The notes beneath the pieces were generated by a model, which was given only the letters and a program-made list of their open reading frames with translations, made no database searches and was not told the origin of the DNA. Position numbers and translations under genes: made by a program. From Ulva prolifera (taxonomy: Eukaryota > Chlorophyta > Ulvophyceae > Ulvales > Ulvaceae), in the NCBI GenBank assembly GCA_023078555.1, contig CM041201.1, positions 439,213-503,212 on the forward strand: a stretch of DNA of 64,000 nucleotides, read 5' to 3'. Positions within the stretch are counted from its first letter, which is position 1. Every line of letters begins with the position of its first letter. This document shows, piece after piece, positions 36,604 through 49,557 of the stretch.

Positions 36604-36929
36604 ATCGTAATTGGGAGCTGCAACGCAAGCGCGCAGGCAACGCCCACAACATCTCCCACGGAAACTTCAAGATTCATACATAAGAGTGCGCTTCCCTCAT
36701 CCGAAGTAGCTGTGGGCTACGAATGGCCTCCTGTCCCATCTCCGCAGCAAGCTCGTGTCCACCCGTGTGACGCAACCGCACCGTCGGCGCGGCCGCAGAC
36801 TCTACACAACCTTCAATACGTACATAAGTGATGTAAGATAACTTCAGGGACTCCTGCAAGCTTGAACTCGAGTGTCGGTATGATTTCCTTGGCTCAAATC
36901 AACTTGTCGCTTGAATATTACCAGTGTTG

Positions 36930-39900
36930 TGACCTCTTGATGTCACTCGTAACTCGAGCCTGAGTACTTTCAACCAGTCCATTTCCCCCACAACCAAGAA
37001 CCGCAAGTATCAAATCTGCTTCCGTCACCCACGTGGTAAGATTATCATTTGTATCAGCTGGAATCCTCTCCACAGCGGCAGTGCTGCTGGTTTCCTGGGA
37101 GAGCGCCATCTCTGACGAATGGGGCCGCACGCCCACGATCATGTCAGCTGAATCAGTTCAGAAAGTGAAGAAGATGCGTGATCATCGTGGCTGTGTTTCT
37201 TGTGGAATGTGCGGTCGCGTCGGTCTTTATGCCAGCGTACTGGTGCATGATAGCTGATGCCAGACCTCAATCCCTGACTGCAACACCCATGATCAGAAGG
37301 GTCTTTCTAAAATTTGGGATTGGTGTAAGATAGCACCATCACATTCTCTGTCATGTGCAAGTCAAGAGACCATTCACCACGATGCATGTGCTGCAGTTAT
37401 GTGTCACAAGGACAAAGCAAGCGAGGCAGGTAGCACCGCAAGCAAGAAGCAGGGGAAACGCACACCACGCAGCAAGCCACACGAAGCGCACACCAAAACA
37501 CCCACGCAACGGCAGCACCCGCGCCGGAGACAGCGACACGGCAACACAACCACACACACGCCCATGCCCACACGCCCATCCCCACCCGAACCCCGCCCAA
37601 CAGCAAGGCGCACGAGCCCCGGAAGCACAGTTATGTGCAGCGGTCGTACTGACAGAGCTCACGAAGCTGTGCCCCGCCAGTCGGCCAAGTAGCGATGATG
37701 ACGCCAAGTACTTCTACAGCTCGTGAGGCAGTCATGTTCATGAATGTCGGCAGCAGTGAGAATGGCGACAGAGTCGATTCCAGTGAGACACACAGCTCTC
37801 CAGTTAATGTGCAATTGCACGACCCAGCAGAAGCGCGGATCTCGCATGAAACCCTTGACAGCCCACTGTGTTGCTGCAGGCGAAAACCGGCACCAGCGAA
37901 ACCCACAAGGCATCAGCGATGATGCCATACAAGAAGATCGGTACCAGTTGCAAGGGTGTGCCACCCCATCATGCACACCACGACTCACATGCTGACGGTT
38001 TGCATCAAGCAACCATGTGTGATTCACATGAGTTCGTATTTCTTGTGAAAAGGTTTGTTGATATCACCATCATGGTGGCCAAAGGCACACCTGCGACAAC
38101 GCCATGACAGAGGGGGGTCTGCACTCGGGCCATGCACACGTCCACCGGGAATGCGAGCCAGCTCATGACAAGCAAGTGCTCCCAGTGTCGTCGTCTGTAC
38201 CAGCTGATGTTAATTTTGCTTTGCATGTAAGTAGCTTACAAATCGCATGTGTCCGTGGTCTTGTGATACAAGGGCCCGAGCTGCTCCTGCTGCAGAGAGC
38301 ATGGCCTAATCGGTCCTCACTGACTGCACAATTGGTGCATGGAGCGGGTCAGCTTCCAGCCTGTTGCACACATGATTTCGGCCAGATCTGGCAGCGAATT
38401 GCAGCTTGCCAACTAGCGGCGACCTGCCAATCCATGTTCTTATCCTCCACTGGGCGCAGCTTGCAGGGAGACCATGCACAGGAGTGCAGACAAAGACGGG
38501 TAAGGCATGGTCACGTGGACATACGAGCATGACTTCGACGTGTTCACCTGAGTCCAGCATTTCGAGGAGCTGGGATTCTCTTCGTCGGTGGTTGGGGCGA
38601 TGCACCGCCTCATTATAATGATAATATTATGGGCAGGCTCATCAGCGCGGGCATCCCGTGCCTCGAGATGCAGTCCGGCCATACCCCAGAATGCTTTGGC
38701 TAGGGATCCCCGCAGTTTCATGCCATGGGATGCACGCAACCGACCGCGAGCCTCGCTCGATGCAGCAGCAGCAGTGTGAGTCGTGAACCATAACGTGCAT
38801 GTGTACATCTGGCAGGGCTGTGATGGTGGGAATGCGCGCATCATCTCACCGTGGGTTGTTGCAGACCGGTGTGCCTCTGATATCCTGCCTCATGTTCTCT
38901 GCCCTGACAAAGCCTAGAACCGGATGGATGGCAACTGTGTGCGATCATCCCACTGCGCAAATTGAACAAGCACGGGCTGTCGAGTGGCAGGGCACCAGAG
39001 CACGTCAACCATGAGTAGCGGATCAAGTATTGCCGATATTTTGCAGGGCAGAAAGAACATGCTGCTTTGCGCGGTCATGAATGTCAACCAGCATCTCACA
39101 CTGTGGATGTAGACACAAGGTGGATGCGGGAAGCGTTTGATGTCTTCAGACGCTATTCTGAGGTAGACATCCTGACTTCTAGTGACAACACTGCCTGACA
39201 CGCGGCGATGAAAGCCTCAAAGGCCCAGTCAGCGCAGGATCCGCCTTTGACATTGGAATCATGATGTTTTCGCCCAAGAGTGCCGGATCTGCCACGCACT
39301 GTTTGAAGTGGTTTGAGGCGGATGGCAAGGGCTGGGATGACAATGCCTTCAACGAGTGCGCTCCAGCTTCTATGCCTGCAGAGGTATTGCTTTGTCAATC
39401 ACGAATCTAGTGACAACATGTGCACCATTCACATGCTCCGTACAGGCTTGAACTTGGCTGCTGCAGTACTTTCCTGCATTGTCGCTTCCGGGGTGCTCGC
39501 CAAGTTTGACCGAGCTGCCAATGTCCTATTGCAAGATGAGGCTAGACGAAATGAATACAGTCACCTTCCAGGATCTCCATCTTGACAAGCTCTCCTAGGA
39601 GGTGGTTTTTGTCTGCCACAGCGCTTCGTCAAGCCCGTAACCCACTGCATTCGCACTGTGCCCATCACCGTGCCATTGTTTCAGCCGCTAACCCTTGGCT
39701 CACGTGGCCATGCCCATTTGGACAGCCGCTGGTGTGTGTTACAAGCATAAAGGTGCCGCCGGTGTGTGCAATGAGGCTGGTACATCATGCTGCCTCACCA
39801 CAAGACCCCCATGCCCAATGACTGTACCTCCCTGTACATTCCAGGCAGACCGTCCCTGGCAACTTTGTGGGGAGAACAAGCTCAGCACAGCAGTCCTGTG

Positions 39901-40110
39901 ACTTTTGCTCGCTTTGAAGGGATTCCCAGGTAGTTTGCGTGCATCCCACACTGCCACACGCCCCCCCTCCCATACATCCTCCTAATCACAGCCACTGCAG
40001 TGGCCTGCCCTGCACGCATTCGTCATGTACCTCCAGCATCGCGCACATGCATCTCATCTTGCGTTAATGCTATCCAGTCGCCCGTGCCAACACACCGCCC
40101 GTTACACCCC
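36930..40110 (+). pseudogene. Decayed partial copy of the XEG113 gene (exons 1-4 region)
   Basis: Collinear with 49440-52320. Matches include the N-terminal region (37033-37260), exon 3 (38560-38710; VVGAMHRLI remains) and exon 4 (39050-39380; EVDILTSSD and APAS remain), plus the following intron to about 40110. Reading frames are interrupted several times, and exons 5-6 are missing. A 224-bp insertion with target duplication sits at 37404-37627. The copy ends inside what is the exon 4-5 intron of the intact gene. Confidence 0.85.
37404..37627 (+). mobile_element. 224-bp insertion, almost free of T, in the XEG113 pseudogene
   Basis: Flanked by a 10-bp direct repeat, CAGTTATGTG, at 37394-37403 and 37628-37637; the intact paralogue near 49805-49840 lacks the insert. 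The left end (TCACAAGGACAAAGCAAGCG, continuing to TAGCACCGC) is shared with 9808-9846 and with the window end. The rest is made of A, C and G with very few T. No coding capacity is apparent. Class unknown: a SINE-like or other small nonautonomous element. Confidence 0.65.
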
Positions 40111-41663
40111 GCAGCACATCCACCGTTGCACATCGTGGTGTACTGGGGGACTTACAAGCACGCACATCATCAAAGCCAATTACTGCAGCGCTGCAGGGCT
40201 TCAAGCCGTTAGCATTGCCGGCAGCACTCCAGTGGACTACGGCGTGCTAGCTGGGCCGGCGTGCTGGGCCGTCGTGCTGGGCACTACGGCGTGCTGGGCG
40301 CCGATTCGACACATAGCTGGCAATGCTCCTGCGTCAACGAGGCTGTGAAGGTACGACCCGGCGCATGCATGAGCAGGCCATCGGGCAGGCTTTGCGAGTT
40401 TTCAGGTGTGGTGCAGGGGCTCGCTGAGAAGATGATAACTCCGACGCCACCAGTGCCGTCCGCGCAGAAGAGCTGCAGGCTCTGCCACAGTGCTCAAACC
40501 CCGGGTTCGACCCAAAGCCCCCCGCTGCGGTGTGGCTCGGCGTTGTGGGGCGATCGCTGTTGTCCAGGGCCAGCAGCGGCGCTGTGCGGTGCTCCACGCC
40601 CAGGCACGCAGCCAAGGAGCAAGAGATTCCGATCGAGGAAATGTTGGGGGGGGGGGAGACCAAACCTCTTGCAGGAGCAAGCGGGGATGGAGGGCTGTGA
40701 CATAGGCCCCGCCTGGCCCGCACAATGCTCTCTCCAGGGTGAGTCACGGCAAGGCTCCTGCCGGGTGTTGTCGCTGGACATGTGCCCCCCAGGTGCTAGT
40801 GAGCGCTGCCGTGGTTGCAGTGTCCCAGGGTAGATCATCTCAGGCCGGAACGCCCATGGGCGATCCGGGCGCGGGGGCGTACTAAACGGCCACAGGCCAG
40901 GCGAGCTTGCCTGTAGGGTGTTGGTGTGCATGTGGGCTGTGTACAAATGACTGGAAGGATAGCGCAACCCACTTGCTGCTTGGGCTGGTCCGGGACAGTC
41001 TACGTCTGTCATAGCATTCATACTCACACTGCTTGGCTGCCATGGTCCCACGGCCTGACGTGGAACAGTTTGGGGGATGCAGCCGACATTAGTGCCTTCA
41101 GAAAACCTTGGACCAGGTCAAGCAGCCACTGTTCCTATGTCAATTCAGGGCAACCCACGGACCGCTTCATCAGCACGATTGTGCATGAATGCATAGTCAA
41201 TCAGCGATCCCCACACAAGAGGCGCACGTTACTCATACTATCAGCCTAATGGGCGGGCATCACTTGCTCACGCTATTGGAGGCTCCACCACAGCCCCACC
41301 ACCGCATACAGTCACATCCAGCCGAGCTCTGGTGAGAAGGGCGCCGTAGGCACCTTGGTGTGGCATGCATCCGACACACAACGGCAGGGCTCACGGCCAG
41401 CAGCACTTCCGACATTTGGCCGAGCCACCCATGCAGCACGGGCGCACCCCATAACCCACCGGGAACCACCCCCACCATCACAGTCCTCATCCTCGTCCCT
41501 CTGCAGCGGAGGCAGCACTTCCTCCCAAGCTTGAGATCGACCGCCGCGCAGCCGAGGCACATGTTCTTCGTGCAAGGAGTTGTCTCGTGTGATATGCAGG
41601 AGTGCTGCCATTCACGCGCTAGCAGTTGGCACCGGGAGCATGACACAGGCCGGTGGCAACACG
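40111..41663. other. Intergenic region, no gene recognised
   Basis: A locally GC-rich stretch with a GTGCTGGGC-type short repeat (40240-40300) and short open frames on both strands. GGGTTCGACCC near 40500 resembles a B box but has no tRNA context. Confidence 0.35.
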
Positions 41664-42723
41664 TTAGGCGCGCAGCCGCTTGGCACCAGCGCCAGGCAAG
41701 GCCTCCACCTCGGGCCAGCTTTGTGCATGCGGCGGATGTAGCGCTAGCGCCAGCTCCCGCGAGATCCATGCATCGTCCGCCGCATACCCGGTCTGGGCGT
41801 CATTGAGCGACACGTGTGTCCATCTGGTGCCGGGGCGACCAGTTTTCGCGATGGTGTAGCCCAGGTGTTGACTTGCCAAGACCTGCAGCCTGCCTCCACC
41901 TGCCTGCTCCTCCAGCTCCAGTGCTCCACTGCACACACTCCAGGCGGGCCTCAGCGTAGCTCCCCAGGTTGACATGGCAATGGGCTGCAAGCAAGGCGTC
42001 GTGCTTGTGGCACAGCCTGGTCAAGCAGTCATCGTGTCAGCCGGATTCACACCGGACTTTAACGTTGAGCTTGAGTGAGGCATTGTTGAGCTTGAGCGAG
42101 GCATAGAAGCGCTCCAGGCTCCGCATATCGTGGTCGATCCCGACGCCACACTTGCGGATGTCTTCTGAGGTCAGCAGGACCCTCAGCAGCTGCAGCAGGT
42201 CATAGGTGTTGCGCCGTGAGGTGTAGGTGTCACCAAGCCCAACAGGCCTGGCAGCAGCTGCGAGCACACATACATTGGACACGGCCTTCAAGCTGCAGGC
42301 CAGAATAGGGGGGCAGACCATCAGCGCGCGCTCGCCGACCGGCTTGCATGCCGCCGGCCGGGTGAGCACCTGAAGGGGGATGATCAGGACAAAGTGCTCC
42401 ACCGCAAGTTGCACCACCGCGGCGAGGCTCGCCTGGCCAGCCTTCGGCGGCGCAAATTCGACATCCACTCCAATGATGAAACCTTTGGAGCAGTTGATGG
42501 CGCGCGCCCGTTTGTACGCCCGCAGTATCCAGACCAGCATGCGGGCGGTATGTGCATCCGTCTCGGGGATGACAATGTGCCCGGTGTAGTGTCGAATGAT
42601 GGGATGCGCCATGCCATGGACGGGGGCGCCTAATGCCGGTGGGGGGAGCCCGGGGAAGCGGCGGTTGCTGAGGTGACGGCCTGTAAGCACACACAGCGCT
42701 GATGCGGGAGACACGTTCGGCAT
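41664..42723 (-). CDS. WRN-like (DnaQ-fold) 3'-5' exonuclease domain protein
   Basis: Exon 1 occupies about 42723-42060 and carries the first exonuclease motif, GFIIGVDVEFAPPKAGQASL (Asp/Glu pair as in VDVEW), and later CGVGIDHDMRSLERFYAS, the usual KVGxGIxxD block. A middle exon around 42010-41900 gives VNLGSYAEARL. The last, from about 41885, gives LASQHLGYTIAK, then LNDAQTGYAADDAWISREL, the terminal motif with YxxxD, and ends at 41664. The order and residues fit a WRN/EXO-type exonuclease domain without helicase. Start is the ATG at 42723 or 42612 (MAHPII). Exact junctions of the middle exon are uncertain, and so is the cellular role. Confidence 0.72.
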
Positions 42724-42801
42724 ACGTGGTCCTGTTAACTCGGACTTGTCAATGTCCGATAGGATACGGCTCAGTAAATTCAGATTTACTTTACTTTACT
42801 C
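42715..42801 (+). repeat. SINE-like repeat, 5'-truncated tail copy
   Basis: Begins GTTCGGCATACGTGGTCCTG and ends with the TTTAC-repeat tail. It matches the last ~84 bp of the copy at 3361-3635 and abuts the start of the exonuclease gene, where it may supply part of the leader. Confidence 0.7.
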
Positions 42802-42879
42802 GTGAACTGTTCTGCAGTCCGTATGTGATGTGGCCACTGTCACGTATATTGTGTGGTGATGGCTGCAGGATTGCAGCGC

Positions 42880-43901
42880 ACCTGCTTTTGCTCGCGTACT
42901 GGCGCCTGAGTACTCATCAAGATTTGATTCCAAGTGTTCGAACGGTCCCAAATGGTCCTCGGGCTGTGGCCTCAGATAGGTAGGGGTGTACGCGGGGGCG
43001 CCCATCCATCGAGCTAGCGCGTCGCGCTGCGTTGGCGCCTCCTTCTGAGGTGATGTAGCCAGTCCATCAGTGGCCAGGGTGGAAGGCCAGATGATGTCGG
43101 CTTTGCGGGGGCTCCTGATGGTGGCAGGGGCGGTGGCAGCGCGGCGGCACGTGGATCTGGTCGAGGAAGCAGGCCGGCCGATCATCACCGGGCGAGGTCG
43201 CACGCTCGCGGCAGGGGCAGAATTGGTGGCTCTGTGTTGGCGGGTGGACATTGCTGGGGGTGTGGCGGTGGCGGGGGAAGGCGCTGTGCTCGTCACGGTG
43301 TCAGTGGTAGGTGTGGGCTCAGATGGCCCGCCCACCGCCGTGCTCCGGGGGTCAATCTGGCTGCCATGTCTGTGCCCATCCGGCGTGCCGCAGTCGCGTG
43401 CAGTGGTGCTTTGTGCCTCCACATCCTCGGCAGCGGACCGCTTGCGCTTTGGAGATGCTCCTGCATGCATGGGCCAAGCATCCCCACGATTCCAGGCAGT
43501 ATGAGGCCCGATGCCACAATGGCGTGCTGGAGTGGAGGCTCCATAGTGTCGATCGCTCGATATGTATCGTGTAACACGTCGGTTTCACTTGGTCGTATCC
43601 AGAATACATCTCCTCCAAGAAGAGCAGCAACCCAGTCTCTTGCTCCATGGAGGTGGATAGAACCAAAGTTATGGTGTGCGCCCGCAGCACCAGCATGTTG
43701 ATGACGTGAATCCAGTCGACGTTCCTGGTGTGGGCGGGGATGTCGGCAGCATGAGGCGTCGCGTGTCCATAGCCAGAAATCGTCCTTTTCAGGTGGTGGC
43801 TCTGTTGATCCCAGCAGACTAACAACAAGCCAAAACGCAGCACTACGGGCTGCGCCCTCAAGGCTCCGCAGTACTGCGCTCAGCCAATTGCATACAATCA
43901 A
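42880..43901 (-). CDS. Possible unrecognised coding region
   Basis: Three minus-strand frames look protein-like but are not joined by clear splice sites: LSTSMEQETGLLLFLEEMYS (about 43680-43590), ATT- and hydrophobic-rich ASGLILPGIVGMLGPCMQ (about 43520-43460), and a Ser/Pro/Thr-rich frame starting ASPKRKRSAAEDVEAQ (to about 42800). It could be a gene with missed introns or a decayed gene. No family is recognised. Confidence 0.25.
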
Positions 43902-45869
43902 TCATCAGCACGTGTGTGCGAGTGCTTTGTGGCCTCGCTGATGTCACGGGTCCACGAGGTTGCTTTTTCGGGCCTCGGGATCCGCACCATGCCCAAGGCT
44001 CATCTCGGATCCAACAGACTCTCTGATACACCCTGCACAGCATAAATGTAAGCCGAATTGCGCACGGCATATTCATTGTTGGCCTGCGTCCGGGCCGATG
44101 ACTTGCACAGCTGCAGCGCACCGAAAAGCGTCCCTTTGCAGCGCACAGAGAGGAGTCCCTATGCAGCGTCCAGCGTGCGTCTATCACACCCCTGAGACAA
44201 CTACAAGCACATCCTCCACTGGTTCGCAGTGGCTGCCGCCGTCAATGGTCCAGCAGGATCCTCAGGATGCTCCAGGCGAGCGGGCTTGCCTTCCATACGG
44301 ACAGCGCCTAGGCTCCAGATTGCGCTACTGATGCATCAAATGCCATCGCCAGTAAGGTTTATATCTGTGTGTGGAATCGTCTGTGCTGCAACGGCGCGCA
44401 TGGCTTGCTCACTCTCTCGAGGCCACGGGAGTCAGTCTCATGGGGTGGAAAGGAAATCACACGTGCGGGACGAACCGCCTCCAGCTGAAGAGCCTGCTCT
44501 GCTTAAGATGCTACTGGCAGCGCAAGCAATAGCATGTGTGTAGCTACACAAGACAGATGCCGGGCATCGAGCCGTTTCTCGGAATCCACCCGAAAGTCCA
44601 CTCACTCGCAACTCCTCGCAAATCCATTCACTCGCAGATCCACTCACTAGGATGTGAGTATGTATAGACTGCCGCACCCTGCGTTGCACAAGCAGGTGTC
44701 GGAAGCGTCGATCTACTGTGCCCGACCACTCAGTACTGCACAGCTCAGAACAGCCGTGTGATATCGAAGTGTACCGCCGTGGGACCCGCATCGGCACACA
44801 CGATCCCCTTCAACGTACTGTTTATCCTGTGAATCTGCAGCCGTGCTTCCCGCATACGTGCCGAGCAACGCACTGGCGGATCCGGGCGTGCCAAAAACTT
44901 CCCGTTGGTGCATGCCCCATCTTTCCCGCTCAAGGGCGCTGTTTGACATGAACAGAGCCTGATACTGACAAAGTGGCCGCTGCAGCAGCGCCCGCGACCA
45001 GGGCCGCTGCGCATAGTGCACAAATCCCATGCAGCACTTAATCACCAAGTGTGATTGTACTGTAAGTAGGTTGTAAGCGTCTTGAACCAGATAAACACCA
45101 GTGACGTTACATTGACTGGCTTCTCAGGGTCAAACTCAATGCTAAATCACAAACTTCAACCGATTCATGTAAATGCCATTCAGCGCCGCCTGCTGCTGTG
45201 CTTTGCGGAATCCAGTGACCAACGCACGGCACATCGATGCTCACAGTACACTGCCTCCGGCCGCGAGCCAGATGGGGGCATGTGTAGTTGTGGAACAGCT
45301 GCTCCAGCGTGAGCAAGCAGCATGATGGCGGTCTGACACTGACAGTGTGCAGGTCGCACTGGCAACAGAGCATCAATGCTCCAATCTTAAGCCATCCAGG
45401 AGCTCACAACGGGTGATATTTCGTAGCATGATAAACTGTGTGCTGCGGGGACTCAAGCAGACGCTTGAGATAGCTGTTGCCCTCATGATCAGCCTCACAG
45501 CCACAAGGAGTTGATGCTGCAATGAAGACCGTTCAAGGCATAGTAAGGTCGATTGCATGTGAACACGCTACCTCAGCTCCATGAGCTCCTGCACCAGCTC
45601 AGACGTGTGGTGCACGCTGGCAGTCCATCCGTTTCAGCCTGATCACCTGCACGCACACACCAGGCTGGCATTGAGCAGTGTTGATTGATAGCAGTGTTGA
45701 TTGAAACATGGTGGTACAGCAACTGCGGCAGCGATGGGTCGATTGCGGAGCTCTGCAGGATCCAGCAGAGCTCCTGCACGCTTCATGCCATGATCGGCAC
45801 TGGCCAGCCATCCTATCATACGGCTGCCTTGTCACTGTGGGTACCAGAGTTTGGAGTGCACATCGCGGT
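43902..45869. other. Intergenic region, no gene recognised
   Basis: Contains a short imperfect repeat of the type CACTCGCAACTCC/CACTCGCAGATCC near 44590-44650. Only short frames without motifs are open. Confidence 0.35.
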
Positions 45870-46011
45870 TGTGTAAATCAAAGTGAAGCGAATCTAGATT
45901 TACTGAGCCGTAACCTAAAGATAACAGTGACAACTCTGAATAAACATGACCACATGCTGAAGGGGTGATCCTCCTGGAAACCCCCATCAGACGAAAGTAC
46001 GCAGCTCAGAG
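45870..46011 (-). repeat. SINE-like repeat, inverted copy
   Basis: The reverse complement matches body and tail of the copy at 3361-3635: GGGTTTCCAGGAGG, AGAGTTGTCACTG and ACGGCTCAGTAAATC can be followed. It forms the left border of the recently duplicated segment 46012-46495. Confidence 0.7.
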
Positions 46012-46495
46012 GGCCTCCTCCTATGCCGTGTAAGGTGGTCATGCATGGCTGTTTCGATGTGTTGCCTGGGCGACAATCGAAACAGCAACTGCAGTTGGAT
46101 CGGTAGCAGCTCCTCTTTCAACCTGGGACAGATCATTCTTCCTTTGTGCACCCAGCTTGATACAACAGGAGCTGCTGTGTACGTGCCAGGTATAAGCTAT
46201 CACAGAGCTCAAACATACCTGTGCCTGTCCAAGGTAACCTCGGGACGCTCAAATTGCTCAACATTTCATCAGATCTGAGCACAGCAGCGCTACAACAGAG
46301 CAGCATGTCCTCGGCGATCTGTCTCAATCAAGGATGTCTGCACCAGGACAGAACAGTTGTCATCGAACACAGCCGTGCGTGATCGCTTTGCTAAGCACAG
46401 GAGGAGGCCTTGTGACTTGCGTACGAGTATACAGCGGGAATTGACGGGTGGTCAGACCCCTGAACGTAAAAAATAATGTAACTTCAGTCATGTCC
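46012..46495 (+). repeat. Recently duplicated segment, copy 2
   Basis: Nearly identical to 31386-31880. It includes a SINE-like piece at its right end (46365-46495). Confidence 0.8.
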
Positions 46496-46900
46496 AGTGG
46501 CCCCATTCCGTATGACTTGTCACTGTCCTTGATAGAAGCAGGGTAGTCAGTGGATTCATACGTTGATAGGTGCAGTGACACCTGTTGCTGGGAGTCACTT
46601 TTACAGTTTGGCTGCCCCAGACGGTCTCGACATTGCAGCAAGGCAACGCAACGTGTCCTGGATGGTCCTGGATGCAACCTCTGGGGCCATTTGTGATGCA
46701 CAACCACCGTCCAGCATCACACCCCCCCATTCGGATCATGTCTGTCAGGTCATACGCACACTCGCTGTCACCCCAGGGCGCTACGAGTTCTGTGGCTCAA
46801 GCAGCAGGGAACCGGTGCGCGACCAGTGCACGTAGCACTTGTGATATGTCCGTTTGACCGTCTCCCGGGTGAAGGCATACTGTATTATCCGCTCCACATC
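46496..46900 (+). repeat. Third, partial and older copy of the U1/U2 start
   Basis: Resembles 27690-28080 and 31880-32200 (GACTTGTCACTGTCCTTG, GATTCATACGTTGATAG, GCAGCAGGGA), but is more diverged and ends by about 46900. Confidence 0.65.
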
Positions 46901-47103
46901 CTGCACACCAGATGACAATGACAGCCTACGGGTGCAGCCAGGGACACAGACTCTGCATGCCTTGGACCTGATTCAAGATCGTCCAAAATCTGATGCTGCA
47001 CCCAGCAGATTCAGGCGTCGCCTCGCAATTACTGACGAAGTGGCCCATGCACTAGCACGAGGGCTCCATGGGAGTTGTCAATGTGTTGCAAAACAGCAGG
47101 CAT

Positions 47104-48981
47104 CTAGCCTGAAGATGGTATCAACGGCACCAGCAGGCAGCCACCGATGAGGGAGATCACCTTGGCATGTGGTGCAAAGTTGCGGCTGTGCACGGCTTGC
47201 AGCGCCGCTGCGACAACAGCGAAGCGAACGCTGGTTGAAGCAGCCTGGAGCACACTGACATCCAGCTCCACTCGCTTACAAGGCACCACGACTGGCTCAC
47301 TGGCAGGCTCCTCCAGATGCTTGAGAATCCAGTACACAATCACCTCCGCTGGGCGTGCAGCGTCTCGGGCTAGGTCGACCGCTCTTGCATCATTCCTATC
47401 TCTCCACTCTGTGCAGCGGTTCAGTAGCCGCACGACCTGCCGCTTCAAGTCCACGGACGATGGATCTGCAGCATGCATTCCTCAGGAGCGGATGTTCACG
47501 CTGTGTCTCCATGGCAGATTGTGTTGACAGTGTGTGGGCACCAGTAACGTGTGACAATGACCGGCGGAACAATCGCTGCGATGCGACCGGCTTGCAGGCA
47601 GGACACGTGCATGCAGTCATCTGACATGCAAAGCAGCGTTTCTAGCCTCCGCAAATGCTGGTGTGACGCTGGGTTGCTGCAAGAGAGCATAGGATCAAGT
47701 GGGTGGCGAGGGCGGTAGGGCAAGCTGACTGAGGCACAGTGCAGTGCCCCACTGCAAGCAGAATGCACAGCTCCAGGAAGTATGTTGACACTCCATCACG
47801 ACGACGCATCGCGCCACGGCTGGCCAGCAAGTCCAGGACCGATGCAGAGTATGCCTGTTTGTAGAGCATCACGGTGGCTCACTGCCACGTACGTTTGCGC
47901 TGCACACGCTACAACCTGTGTGGCTGCTCCCGCACCATTCAGCAAATTCCGCATGCGTGTCCGCATGTACTTCTCATCTGTGTTGGAAGGGTCCTCTACC
48001 CATTGCAGGTCGTTGTCTGTGCAAAATGATTGGAGATCATCACGGGTGAGACCGAGGAAAGGCCGCACGACACCGAGTTGCTGCGCTTGAGGCGTGTGGA
48101 CGTTGAGCAGATGGGACATGCTGGTCAACGGTCGCATTCCTGCCAGACCACCCAGGCCGGATCCGAATTGCATGCGCATCAGTAACGTCTCAAGCTGGTC
48201 CCCTGCATGTGAGGAGGTGTTGGCAGCCTGGGGCCTGTGCTACGTTCACATTGAGACCGCAGCGAGACCAGAAAACAAAACTCACAACAGGCGGCTGCAT
48301 GTCCAGTCAACCAGCGTGGCAGTGAATGTGGCTAGATTGGTGGCTCATGACTGACATTGGTGTAGATCAGCTCGTCGCAGGTTAACGCAGACATGAGCGC
48401 TTGCTTGGGTCTGCACGGTGATAGCCCTCTTGCAACAAGAGAATGCTAGCAGCGAGTTCAGGTCGACTAGAATGTACAGCTGGAAATGTACGAAGCGGCG
48501 TTGTGATACGCAACAACGATGCAGCGTCCCATTGTGGTGAACGTATCATATGCTCACCTTGATGATGGGCTGTGAAGATATGAGCACACCCTTCGTTAAA
48601 GCAAGCATTTGCTATGGCTTCATAGCGTTTGTTGCGAGCGGCTTCCATGATCTGATTGCTTGGCACGCTCTCTTCGTGCCATTCCAGAGGGATTTTGATG
48701 GCGTGCATCCCCAGTTGCCTGGAGCGATCACAGACCATGTCCGCCTCCTCAGCGCTCTCAGGCCGCAGGGAATGATCAATGGTGATCACTAGGGGCTGCA
48801 GCTTCGACGGAGGATGCTTGCCGAAATCTGGACAATGGCGACGACACAAGTCTGGGCGGCAAGAGTGAAGCATGCTGATACTATCGACGCCTCCGGATAC
48901 ACACAACGCAGCTGTTTGACCTCTTCGGCAGTACTTTGCCATAGCCATGGACATGGCATTGCATACACATTGTTGCTGCAT
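47104..48981 (-). CDS. TILS: tRNA(Ile)-lysidine synthase
   Basis: TilS converts C34 of tRNA-Ile(CAU) to lysidine so that it reads AUA. In algae and plants it acts in an organelle. Exon 1, 48981-48558, holds the PP-loop motif CVSGGVDSISML and SVPSNQIMEAARNKRYEAIA. Donor GTGAGC. Exon 2, 48202-47936, gives HHQGDQLETLLMRMQFGSG, then GLAGMRP and WVEDPSNTDEKYMRTRMRN, the conserved D-P-(S/T)-N...R block. A middle part about 47860-47700 (SASVLDLLASRGAMRRRDG) is not placed exactly. A last exon about 47380-47104 fits the plant-type C-terminus (RVELDVSVLQAASTSVRF to GGCLLVPLIPSSG). The ATG is at 48981. A decayed duplicate lies at 35.9-36.6 kb. Confidence 0.85.
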
Positions 48982-49557
48982 AGGCCAGTTCAAACTGTCA
49001 TCGCGAGTTGAAACGCAAGCACGCAGGCATCACCCAGATCTACCCCTGCAGTAATGTGGGATACTCACTGTTGCGGTTCCCTCACCTGAACACATTCCAC
49101 CGGTACTAACGGCCTCCGCTCCCAACTCCGCTGCAGCGCGCTGCAAGCTCGTGTCCACCTGTGTGACGCAGTCGAGTCACTGTCACCTCGCGAGGCCTCG
49201 GCCGTGCACTCCAAAAAACCATCAATATTTACACAACATGAGGAGCTCAAGTAAGCGTGAACTCGAAATTATGAAGAATCTTCTCCCTGGCTTTGATCTG
49301 CCTGTCGCCGAAGTAGAACTGCCAGCATCGTAACCTGTTTTTCATGTTCCTGGTGACGGGCGCTGTGGTGCCTGAGTATTCACATCCAGTCAAACACCCC
49401 CACACACAAGAATCGCAAGAAAAGAATTAAACTTCGCCTTTCACCACGCAAGATGGTATTTTATATCAGCTGACATAAGCCCCGCAGCAGCAGTGCTGCT
49501 GGGCTGGTGGGAGAGTACCATCGCACCTCTGTTGGTCCGGGCCCCACGCCAAGAACC

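Noticed and set aside
40490-40530. GGGTTCGACCC as the T arm of a tRNA gene.
   Set aside because: Flanking bases do not form a T stem or acceptor stem, and no A box lies upstream at the right distance.
48981-48993. TilS start four codons further upstream.
   Set aside because: That first codon is TTG. The first ATG in frame is at 48981.
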